Shown here in pieces: positions 1 through 5,313 of a stretch of DNA of 8,414 bases (the stretch's first letter is position 1; each line of letters starts with the position of its first letter). The position numbers and the translations under genes are program-made. The stretch is from Maritimibacter sp. (GTDB lineage Bacteria; Pseudomonadota; Alphaproteobacteria; Rhodobacterales; Rhodobacteraceae). The notes under the pieces were generated by a model. It worked only from the letters and a program-made list of their open reading frames with translations. It searched no databases and was not told where the DNA came from. The DNA lies in assembly GCA_020441225.1 (NCBI GenBank), contig JAGRMP010000205.1, positions 2,497 to 10,910 on the forward strand. Reading direction: 5' to 3'.

Positions 1-293
1 GCGAGGTCTGCTGGCGCGATTACGAGGCGATCCAGAACGGCGCGGTGCTGCTCAAGCAGGACATGTCCCATGTCGAGACCCTGCCGGATGTCTTCGTCGC
101 CGACGAGACCTATGTGCCGGTGCGCTGGGATCTCGCCGATTTCGAGGACAAGGTGCGCGGTCTTCTGGCCGATCCCGACCGATGCGCCCAGATCGCGCAG
201 AACGCCCATGACGTGCTGACCCGCTGGGCCCGCGACCGCGCCTTCGTCGACCAGGTCGCGCCGATTTTCGGGGTCACGCAGACCGCCCGCTGA
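1..293 (+). CDS. Glycosyltransferase-like protein, C-terminal end (5' end outside window)
   Basis: Only the last 96 codons are present; the reading frame begins at base 3 and ends with TGA at 291-293. The visible part starts EVCWRDYEAIQNGAVLLKQD and continues through MSHVETLPDVF and ADETYVPVRWDL, then a helical tail (KVRGLLADPDRCAQIAQNAH). This resembles the C-terminal half of GT-B glycosyltransferases: a '(Y/F)EAIxxGxVLL' stretch that contacts the nucleotide sugar, then a 'LADPxxxxxIAxNA' helix, as in the glycosyl transferases group 1 families found with capsule or cell-surface polysaccharide genes. Donor, acceptor and pathway cannot be told from this fragment. Its stop lies 87 bases from the convergent hypC stop, and no convincing terminator is seen between them. 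The family call is recognition by eye and could be wrong in detail, but the frame is clearly coding. Confidence 0.6.
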   Translation, partial: EVCWRDYEAIQNGAVLLKQDMSHVETLPDVFVADETYVPVRWDLADFEDKVRGLLADPDRCAQIAQNAHDVLTRWARDRAFVDQVAPIFGVTQTAR

Positions 294-380
294 CCCGGAT
301 CCCGCTGACCCTGCCCGCCGCGTCGCGCGCGCAGCGATTTCCGGTTTCGCCTCAGCATGTTGGACGCGGCAGACCGCCGG

Positions 381-629
381 TCAGAGCTCGCCGCGCTCGG
401 CGGCATCGAGCGTCGCGGCGATTTCGCCGAACAACGCCTGGGCCTCCAGCGCCTCCGCCTCCGGAACGATCCCCTGGACGAAGCCGAGATGGATGGTCAC
501 GTAATCGCCCACCGCCGGCGGAGCGTCGCCCATCAGCATGAGATCCGCCCAACGTTCGGCCCCCAGCCCGGTGCAGCGGGCACGGTGTCCTTCGATCTCC
601 TCGACACGCATCGGGACGGCCAGGCACAT
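381..629 (-). CDS. hypC: HypC/HupF-family [NiFe]-hydrogenase maturation chaperone
   Basis: The 82-residue product begins MCLAVPMRVEEIEG. HypC proteins start with MCxAxP; Cys2, exposed after Met removal, together with HypD carries the iron that will receive CN and CO ligands, and HypC then chaperones the hydrogenase large-subunit precursor. The second family landmark, VGDYV-x-xH-x-GF, is present with His47 (VGDYVTIHLGF, residues 40-50). Length is typical (about 75-95). Longer frames extend upstream, but the MCxAxP rule and a purine-rich GAAGAGGAG just upstream on the minus strand fix the ATG at 627-629. The gene is divergent from hypA across 157 bases and convergent with the glycosyltransferase-like gene. 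No hypD, hypE, hypF, hypB or hydrogenase structural gene is in the window, so its partner enzyme must be encoded elsewhere. Family identity is secure; present function is inferred. Confidence 0.93.
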   Translation of the reverse strand: MCLAVPMRVEEIEGHRARCTGLGAERWADLMLMGDAPPAVGDYVTIHLGFVQGIVPEAEALEAQALFGEIAATLDAAERGEL

Positions 630-786
630 GTTCGGGCTCCTCTTCCGCCGGTCTGGGGCAGCGCAGGCACGCGCGCGCCTCCACCCTGCCCCGACACGGG
701 CCGATTCTCCATGCGTCAGATCAAGGTCGCCGGACCGCAGCCGGCCTAGTCTGGCACCAAACCTTCCTCCAGACCGGAGACCCAGA
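630..786. promoter_or_regulatory. Divergent hypC-hypA intergenic region
   Basis: These 157 bases must hold the start signals for both hyp genes, since the two are transcribed away from each other. The hypA ribosome binding site GGAGA is at 776-780. A TGGCAC at 752-757 recalls the -24 half of a sigma-54 promoter, but the -12 GC dinucleotide is missing. An ATCAA half-site at 720-724 lacks its partner for an FNR box. No confident promoter can be named. Confidence 0.35.
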
Positions 787-1128
787 ATGCATGAAATGGC
801 CCTCGCCGAAAGCGTGGTCCAGATCGTCGAGGCCCAGGCCCGAGCGGCGGGCTCGGACCGGGTGCTCTCGGTCCGGCTGGAAATCGGCATGCTGTCGCAT
901 GTGGAGCCCGACGCGCTCTCGTTCTGCTTCGACGCGGTGACCGCGGGCGGGATCGCCGCCGGCGCCCGGCTCGACATCGACCGCATCCCCGGCCAGGGCT
1001 GGTGCCATGACTGCAGCGCCGCGGTCGAGATCGACCAGCTCGGCGCCCCCTGCCCGCGCTGCGGCGGCTACAAGCTCCAGGTCAGCGGCGGCCAGGACCT
1101 GCGGGTGAAGGACATGGAGGTCGAGTGA
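787..1128 (+). CDS. hypA: HypA-family nickel metallochaperone
   Basis: The 113-residue product has the standard HypA length and layout. It opens MHEMALAESVVQIV; the N-terminal amine and His2 of the MHE motif bind Ni(II). The zinc-binding loop has two Cys pairs, CHDC (Cys73, Cys76) and CPRC (Cys89, Cys92). The middle carries the family pattern VRLEIGMLSHVEPDALSFCF (residues 29-48). HypA works with the GTPase HypB to deliver nickel to the [NiFe]-hydrogenase large subunit in the cytoplasm. The ATG is preceded by GGAGA with a 6-base gap. Upstream ATGs in this frame (from 538) would overlap hypC and lack family similarity, so they are not used. The gene is divergent from hypC and followed by 145 bases of repeat-rich DNA. 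All metal ligands are intact, so it looks functional, though hypB is not nearby. Confidence 0.95.
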   Translation: MHEMALAESVVQIVEAQARAAGSDRVLSVRLEIGMLSHVEPDALSFCFDAVTAGGIAAGARLDIDRIPGQGWCHDCSAAVEIDQLGAPCPRCGGYKLQVSGGQDLRVKDMEVE

Positions 1129-1156
1129 CGGCCCGGCGCACCGCCCGACATCGCCG

Positions 1157-1179
1157 GACAGATCGACAGATCGACAGAC
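1157..1179. repeat. 8-bp tandem repeat GACAGATC, 2.9 copies
   Basis: GACAGATC at 1157-1164 is repeated exactly at 1165-1172 and followed by GACAGAC at 1173-1179. It lies just 3' of hypA. The GACAG core is the reverse complement of CTGTC in the next repeat (1182-1201), so the two blocks can pair in several registers. This could be a slippage product, a weak 3' structure for hypA, or an iterated binding site. Confidence 0.75.
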
Positions 1180-1181
1180 GG

Positions 1182-1201
1182 CCTGTCATGGCCCTGTCAT
1201 G
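1182..1201. repeat. CCTGTCATG direct repeat with 11-bp period
   Basis: CCTGTCATG occurs at 1182-1190 and again at 1193-1201, one helical turn apart. Its CTGTC is complementary to the GACAG units immediately upstream. The block sits about 75-90 bases ahead of the pyruvate-kinase-like start, a possible promoter or operator position. No function can be assigned. Confidence 0.65.
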
Positions 1202-1226
1202 TTGAGGTGAAATGGGAAGCGCCAGC

Positions 1227-1254
1227 CCCGTTGCCCCAAGCCCGTTGCCCCAAT
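1227..1254. repeat. 14-bp tandem repeat, two copies (CCCGTTGCCCCAAg/t)
   Basis: CCCGTTGCCCCAAG (1227-1240) is followed directly by CCCGTTGCCCCAAT (1241-1254), 13 of 14 bases identical. The array ends 9 bases before the GGAGA ribosome binding site of the pyruvate-kinase-like gene, so it probably lies in its 5' untranslated leader. It may be a recent duplication changing leader length. Confidence 0.75.
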
Positions 1255-1273
1255 CCCTTCCCCGGAGACGAAA

Positions 1274-2857
1274 ATGAACATTCGCGAGATGCTTGCCGGA
1301 CCGGTCGAGGCGCAGGCCCTTGCAGTGGCCCTGCTCGACCGGTTGACCGAGGTGCGCGCCGAGGCGCTGGCCGAGGCCGAGCGCACGCTCGCGGGCTGGC
1401 GGCCGCATGTGCGGCGTGAAGGCTTCCTGCCCTCGGTGGAAAACCTCGCGCTCTACCTCGCCCTGCGCAAGCTCGATCTGACCGCGGAACAGGCGGCGCT
1501 CACCGAGCTGGGCCTGTCCTCGCTCGGCCGCGCCGAGTCGCATGTGCTGGCGACGCTGGACGCGGTGATCGGCGCGCTTGCCGCGCTGGCCGGGCGCAGC
1601 CCGGGGACCGGATCGGTCTCGCGCCGCTTCGACCGCGCGGCGCGGCGGATCGAGCGCCGCCGCGACGCGATCTTCGGCGCCGATCCGCAGGGGCCGAGCA
1701 CGCGGATCCTGGTGACCCTGCCCACCGAGGCGGCGGACGACCCGGCGGTGGTCGCGGGACTGGTCGCCGCAGGCGCCGCCGCGGTCCGTATCAACTGCGC
1801 CCACGACGGCCCCGCGGCCTGGGCGGCGATGATCGACCACGTCCGCGCCGCGGCGGCGGCCGCCGGGCGGCGGGTCCCGGTCTACATGGATCTCGCCGGT
1901 CCCAAGGTGCGCACCCGCGCCGTATCTTGCCCCCGCGCCTGGGCCAAGCGGGAAAAGAAGAAGATCCGCAAGAGCCTGAAACACCCCCTGTCTCCGCCCG
2001 CAGGTTTCGGCCCCCGGCTCCTGCGCGGCGACCGGCTGGCGCTGTGCGACGCGCTGCGCGGCGACCTGGCACAGGTCGAGGTCGTGCTCAGCCACCCGGC
2101 GCTCCTCGGCGCGCTCAAGCCGGGCGCGATGGTGCATTTCGACGACGGCAAGCTGGGCGCGCGGGTGCTGCGGGTCGTGCCGGGCCGCGCCGAGCTGGAA
2201 GTGACCCATGTGCGGGACAAGGGCGCGCGGCTCAGGCCCGAGAAGGGCGTCAACCTGCCCGGCGTCGAAATCGACATCCCGGCACTCACCGAGGCCGATC
2301 TCGCCGCGCTCGATTTCGCGGTCGGCCGGGCCGACATCATCGGCTATTCCTTCGTTCAGACCGCCCGCGATGTCCGCGCGATCCACACCGAAATCGCCGC
2401 CCGGCTGCCGGAAGGCGCCGAGATGCCGGCGCTTGTCCTCAAGGTCGAGACCGACCTTGCGCTGCACAACCTGCCGCGGCTGATCGTCCAGGCGGGCGCC
2501 CTCGCCCCGGTCGCGGTGATGATCGCGCGCGGCGACCTCGCGGTCGAGATCGGGTTGGAACGGCTGAGCGAGGTGCAGGAAGAGATCCTGTGGCTCTGCG
2601 AAGCCGCGGAAGTGCCGGTCATCTGGGCGACCCAGGTACTCGAAAACCTCGCCAAGGACGGTTTCGCCACCCGCGCCGAAGCGACCGACGCGGCGATGGC
2701 GCAGCGGGCCGAATGCGTGATGCTCAACAAGGGGCCCTATACCGAAGAAGCGATCGCCTTCCTGCGCAAGGTCGGCCTGCGGATGGACCGTCACCAGTCG
2801 AAAAAGACCCCGCGCCTCGGGCCGCTCAGGGCCTGGACCGCGCCGCAGGGGCTGTAG
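1274..2857 (+). CDS. Atypical pyruvate-kinase-like protein (extended N-terminus, no C-terminal domain)
   Basis: The 527-residue product has a pyruvate kinase core, the TIM-barrel enzyme that transfers phosphate from phosphoenolpyruvate to ADP. Core motifs, in order: RINCAHD (172-178, for classical RxNxSHG), MDLAGPKVRT (205-214), FDDGKL (289-294, B-domain edge), NLPGVEIDIPALTEADLAAL (327-346), KVE (390-392, catalytic Lys and Mg-binding Glu), MIARGDLAVEIG (416-427) and WATQVLENLA (451-460). Differences from glycolytic enzymes: about 140 extra N-terminal residues, helical, with GLSSLGRAESHV at 80-91; Ala176 for the usual Ser; Lys211 where K+-dependent enzymes have Glu; a lysine-rich insert (226-236); VMLNKGPYT (482-490) instead of VMLSGETA; and an end soon after that, so the allosteric C-domain is absent. 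I recall similar proteins in cyanobacteria; their reaction is not established to my knowledge. The ATG follows GGAGA (1264-1268) at 5 bases. The gene is convergent with the transglutaminase-like gene, 20 bases apart. Confidence 0.85.
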   Translation: MNIREMLAGPVEAQALAVALLDRLTEVRAEALAEAERTLAGWRPHVRREGFLPSVENLALYLALRKLDLTAEQAALTELGLSSLGRAESHVLATLDAVIGALAALAGRSPGTGSVSRRFDRAARRIERRRDAIFGADPQGPSTRILVTLPTEAADDPAVVAGLVAAGAAAVRINCAHDGPAAWAAMIDHVRAAAAAAGRRVPVYMDLAGPKVRTRAVSCPRAWAKREKKKIRKSLKHPLSPPAGFGPRLLRGDRLALCDALRGDLAQVEVVLSHPALLGALKPGAMVHFDDGKLGARVLRVVPGRAELEVTHVRDKGARLRPEKGVNLPGVEIDIPALTEADLAALDFAVGRADIIGYSFVQTARDVRAIHTEIAARLPEGAEMPALVLKVETDLALHNLPRLIVQAGALAPVAVMIARGDLAVEIGLERLSEVQEEILWLCEAAEVPVIWATQVLENLAKDGFATRAEATDAAMAQRAECVMLNKGPYTEEAIAFLRKVGLRMDRHQSKKTPRLGPLRAWTAPQGL

Positions 2858-2877
2858 CGGGGCGTATCGGGGGCCGA

Positions 2878-3696
2878 TCAGGCCCGGGTCATCACGTTGA
2901 GCTCGAAATCGGCCGAGACCCGGATCGCCGCGCCGTAGGTGCTGCCCACGATTGGCAGCGTTCCGGCGAGGTCCGGCGCGGCGGCGACAGGAACATGCCC
3001 TGCCCCCACCGGGGTCCCCAGCGCCGGATCGTAGCCCGTCCAGCCGATCTCCGGCAGGAACACCTCGGCCCAGCTCCGGCCGCCGCGCGCGGCCGCGGGA
3101 TGCAGGCCCTCGGCCCAGTACCCGGTCACGAACCGGGCCGGAAGCCCCGCCCGGCGGGTGAGATCGACATAGAGCGCGGCGATGTCGCGCAGGCTGCCGC
3201 GCCCGCGCGCCAGGGTCTCGCCGGGGCTGCGCAGCGGCGCGGTGTCGGCGGGGTCGCAATCGACCGTGTTGTGCAGGCTGGTCGCAAGGGTCTCGGCAAA
3301 ACCGGCGGGGTCGCGCTCGGCAAGCGCCCGCAGCCGCTCGGCCGTCGCGGCAACGCCGGCATCGGCCGCGCCCGGTTGCAGGTAGCGCTCAAGCCGTCCG
3401 CCGGCTCCCGCCCCCGTTCCCGCCTCCGCCCCCGCCCCTGCCTGGCGCAGGCTGCGGCTGTCGAGCTCGAACCGCGCCTCGATCTCGAGCCGGGCCGTCG
3501 CCCCGGCGAAGCCGAGCCGGGTCACCCGGTTGCCATGGCTGTCGTCCTCGTCGCGTCGGAACACCGGCTCCGGGGTCACCCGGATCGCATGCGCCATACC
3601 CTGTCCCCCGCGGGGCGTCAGCCGCAGCAGGTACGGGCCGAGGGCCACCGGGGCGTCATAGCGGTACCGGAACAAATGACGCACACGAAACCGCAT
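2878..3696 (-). CDS. Transglutaminase-like protein with degenerate catalytic triad
   Basis: The 272-residue product has the bacterial transglutaminase N-terminal domain (MRFRVRHLFRYRYDAPVALG, then DDSHGNRVTRLGF at 51-63), an Ala/Gly-rich linker (about 86-100), and a transglutaminase core (about 130-265). The core pattern is clear: GSLRDIAALYVDLTRRAGLP (167-186), ARFVTGYW (187-194), SWAEVFLPEIGWTGYDP (208-224). In active relatives the first stretch reads G-x-C-x-D and the second HxWxEV; here the Cys position is Leu169 and the His position is Arg207, while Asp223 remains. I checked both substitutions at base level (CTG and CGG codons). The protein is therefore probably not a cysteine transglutaminase or protease and may be a binding or scaffold protein. 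Its ATG lies two bases after the rlmE TAG with only a weak ribosome binding site, which suggests translational coupling. No signal peptide or membrane segment is evident. The frame stays open further upstream, but that is the rlmE shadow. Confidence 0.88.
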   Translation of the reverse strand: MRFRVRHLFRYRYDAPVALGPYLLRLTPRGGQGMAHAIRVTPEPVFRRDEDDSHGNRVTRLGFAGATARLEIEARFELDSRSLRQAGAGAEAGTGAGAGGRLERYLQPGAADAGVAATAERLRALAERDPAGFAETLATSLHNTVDCDPADTAPLRSPGETLARGRGSLRDIAALYVDLTRRAGLPARFVTGYWAEGLHPAAARGGRSWAEVFLPEIGWTGYDPALGTPVGAGHVPVAAAPDLAGTLPIVGSTYGAAIRVSADFELNVMTRA

Positions 3697-3698
3697 CG

Positions 3699-4415
3699 CT
3701 AGCCACGGAACCCCATTGCGACCACGAATTTCTCGGACGAATCCGACCGCGACGCGGGCGGCTTGAAATTCACCACCTTGGTGAACTTCTGCTTGAGGAG
3801 CTTCTGCAATTCGCCCTCGGCCCCGCCCGCGAGCACCTTGGCGACGAAACTGCCGCCGGGCTCGAGCACGTCGAAGGCGAGATAGGCCGCCGCCTCGCCG
3901 AGCGCGATGATCTTGAGGTGGTCGGTCTGCTTGTGGCCGGAACTGGACGCCGCCATGTCCGACATCACCACGTCGGCCCGGCCGCCGAGCCAGGCCTTGA
4001 GCTGGTCGTCGGCGCCGTCGGCCATGAAATCGAGCACATGCGCCTCGGCCCCCGCCACCGGCTCGACCTCCTTGAGATCGACGCCCAGCACGCGGCCTAC
4101 CGGTTTCCCCGGCATTTCGCCGAGCGCGTTGACCCGGGCGACCGCCACCTGCAGCCAGCCCCCCGGCGCACAGCCGAGGTCGACCACCCGCGCCCCGGGC
4201 ACGAGAAAGCCGAACTTGTCGTCGATCTCGAGGATCTTGAACGCCGCGCGGCCCCGGTAGCCCTCGGCCTTGGCGCGCTTGACGTAGGGGTCGTTGAGCT
4301 GGCGTTCGAGCCAGAGGGTCGAGGACAGTTTCCGCCAGCGCGCCGACTTCACCTTGACGTGCAAGTCGCGCTGCCCCCGGCCGGAGGTGCCCTTCGTGCC
4401 TTTGCGTTTCACCAT
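3699..4415 (-). CDS. rlmE: 23S rRNA (uridine-2552-2'-O)-methyltransferase RlmE (FtsJ/RrmJ)
   Basis: The 238-residue product is a Rossmann-fold SAM-dependent methyltransferase of the FtsJ family. The SAM-binding motif is [14 protein letters not shown] (77-90). The K-D-K-E catalytic set of RlmE is complete: Lys60 (RAAFKI), Asp153 (MSDMA), Lys193 (FVAKVL) and Glu228 (SSEKF). Conserved RlmE stretches include [15 protein letters not shown] (35-49) and the [10 protein letters not shown] segment (157-166). The enzyme methylates U2552 in the A-loop of 23S rRNA, a late step in 50S assembly. An in-frame ATG exists at 4466, but the start at 4415 ([10 protein letters not shown]) has a good ribosome binding site and a basic N-terminus usual for the family. 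It is the first gene of a probable two-gene operon with the transglutaminase-like gene, and is divergent from the DUF4386 gene. Confidence 0.95.
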   Translation of the reverse strand: MVKRKGTKGTSGRGQRDLHVKVKSARWRKLSSTLWLERQLNDPYVKRAKAEGYRGRAAFKILEIDDKFGFLVPGARVVDLGCAPGGWLQVAVARVNALGEMPGKPVGRVLGVDLKEVEPVAGAEAHVLDFMADGADDQLKAWLGGRADVVMSDMAASSSGHKQTDHLKIIALGEAAAYLAFDVLEPGGSFVAKVLAGGAEGELQKLLKQKFTKVVNFKPPASRSDSSEKFVVAMGFRG

Positions 4416-4420
4416 TCGAT

Positions 4421-4427
4421 CTCTCCC
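4421..4427 (-). promoter_or_regulatory. Ribosome binding site deciding the rlmE start
   Basis: On the minus strand GGGAGAG lies 5 bases before the ATG at 4415. The alternative upstream ATG at 4466 has no comparable site, so the shorter rlmE is chosen. Confidence 0.75.
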
Positions 4428-4442
4428 GACGCCCAAGGACAT

Positions 4443-4454
4443 AACCGCGCGGTT
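4443..4454. other. 12-bp perfect palindrome AACCGCGCGGTT in the rlmE/DUF4386 divergent gap
   Basis: The 102 bases between the divergent rlmE and DUF4386 genes contain this self-complementary 12-mer, 27 bases upstream of the rlmE start codon on its strand. It could be an operator or simply a product of GC-rich composition. No convincing -35/-10 pair was found on either strand here. Confidence 0.35.
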
Positions 4455-4517
4455 GATCGCCCGCAAGGACGGCGCGGCCCCGGCGGTCTAGGATCGCCCC
4501 GCTCCAGGGAGGAGACC

Positions 4518-5216
4518 ATGACACATCCCACTTACCGGCAGAATGCCATATTCGCCGGTATCTTCTTCATCATCGCGACGGCGCTCCTGTTCGTTGCCGA
4601 ACCTTTCTACAAACCGGCCCTGACGGCCCCGGACATTCTCGCCGCCACCGCGGCGGCGAAATCGCGGGTCGCCGCGGGCATCCTGATCGATTTCACCTGC
4701 GCGCTGGCGATCCCGCTGATCGCCATTGCACTCTACCCGGTGCTGCGCCGGGTGAGCCCGGCGCTGGCGGTGGGCTATCTCGGCTTCCGCCTGCTCGAAG
4801 CGGCGATCCTCGCCGAGGTTCAGGTCGACCGGATGTTCGTCCTGAGCCTGTCGGACGTCGCCGCGAACCAGCCCGGCGCCGATGCCGCAACCCTCGACGC
4901 GCTCGCCCGCGCACTGGTCGGCGGCGAGGCCTGGTCGGGGGCCTCGGGGCCGATCTACAACCTCGTCTTCGTCATCGGCATGCTGATGCTCAACCGGATG
5001 CTCTGGACCGCGCGGCTGGTGCCGCGCTGGATCTCCGGCTGGGGGCTGGTCTCCGCGCTGGTGCTGGGCGGTGTCGCGCTCCTGGTACCCTTCGTCGAGG
5101 TGCCGGTGCCGGTGGCCGTCGTGCTGATCACCCCGCTCGCGGTCCAGGAAATGGTGCTTGCGCTCTGGATGATCGTGAAAGGGTTCGCTCCGGAGGCCAC
5201 CGCCCGGCTGGCCTGA
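4518..5216 (+). CDS. DUF4386-type multi-pass membrane protein
   Basis: The 232-residue product is an integral membrane protein with about six hydrophobic segments: 10-28, 52-76, 81-102, 146-163, 170-191 and 197-220. The layout fits the DUF4386 family: short cytoplasmic start, first helix ending at FVAEPFYKP, a VAAGILIDFTCALAIPL helix, the GYLGFRLLEAAIL segment (86-98), a polar loop at 112-140, then GPIYNLVFVIGMLMLNRMLW (144-163) and WISGWGLVSALVL (171-183). The biochemical function of this family is unknown. The ATG has a very strong AGGGAGGAGA site (4506-4515) two bases upstream of it. The gene is alone on the plus strand, between rlmE (divergent) and the Ppx/GppA gene (convergent). Its stop is 26 bases before the first of two terminator-like palindromes. 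Confidence 0.82.
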   Translation: MTHPTYRQNAIFAGIFFIIATALLFVAEPFYKPALTAPDILAATAAAKSRVAAGILIDFTCALAIPLIAIALYPVLRRVSPALAVGYLGFRLLEAAILAEVQVDRMFVLSLSDVAANQPGADAATLDALARALVGGEAWSGASGPIYNLVFVIGMLMLNRMLWTARLVPRWISGWGLVSALVLGGVALLVPFVEVPVPVAVVLITPLAVQEMVLALWMIVKGFAPEATARLA

Positions 5217-5241
5217 AGCGCGAAGGTCTGGGCCGGGGCAC

Positions 5242-5263
5242 CAAGCGGTTTCGAAACCGCTTG
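5242..5263. terminator. Perfect 22-bp palindrome, likely bidirectional terminator (copy 1)
   Basis: The arms CAAGCGGTTTC and GAAACCGCTTG are exact reverse complements, meeting at TTCGAA. It sits between the convergent DUF4386 and Ppx/GppA genes. There is no long T-tract, but a stable stem in this place is the usual look of intergenic termination structures in GC-rich alphaproteobacteria. Confidence 0.65.
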
Positions 5264-5264
5264 C

Positions 5265-5286
5265 CAAGGCGCTTCGAAGCGCCTTG
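5265..5286. terminator. Perfect 22-bp palindrome, likely bidirectional terminator (copy 2)
   Basis: The arms CAAGGCGCTTC and GAAGCGCCTTG are exact reverse complements, again centred on TTCGAA and starting one base after the first palindrome. Stem sequences differ from copy 1 while the CAAG ends and TTCGAA centre are kept. It ends 27 bases from the Ppx/GppA stop. One palindrome may serve each convergent gene. Confidence 0.65.
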
Positions 5287-5313
5287 CGCCCCGCCTGGCA
5301 CAAGCCTTTCGCC

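Noticed and set aside
294..380. Possible terminator between the glycosyltransferase-like gene and hypC
   Set aside because: Only short CG-rich complementarities and a distant CTGACC/GGTCAG pair; nothing forms a convincing hairpin.
711..724. FNR-like site ending in ATCAA
   Set aside because: Only one half-site matches; the left half has two of five bases.
752..766. TGGCAC resembling a sigma-54 promoter for hypA
   Set aside because: The -12 GC element is missing, and a start 12 bases further on would fall inside the hypA ribosome binding site.
2871..2885. GGGCC-gatca-GGCCC hairpin between the pyruvate-kinase-like and transglutaminase-like genes
   Set aside because: The stem has only five pairs, no T-tract follows, and it overlaps a stop codon; too weak to call a terminator in GC-rich DNA.
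1082..3259. 725-codon open frame on the minus strand
   Set aside because: It is the antisense shadow of the pyruvate-kinase-like gene and part of the transglutaminase-like gene; its product is Arg/Gly/Ala-rich with no recognisable domain, as expected from GC-rich codon use.
3401..3445. CCCGCC-rich repeat
   Set aside because: This is the coding DNA for the Ala/Gly-rich linker of the transglutaminase-like protein, not a separate element.
1927..3702. 591-codon open frame on the plus strand
   Set aside because: Out-of-frame shadow of the pyruvate-kinase-like gene running antisense through the transglutaminase-like gene; Arg/Pro-rich, no motif, no ribosome binding site.
3918..5216. Long N-terminal extension of the DUF4386 protein (432 codons)
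   Set aside because: The extra 200 codons are antisense to rlmE, and the internal ATG at 4518 has a strong ribosome binding site and begins the membrane protein.
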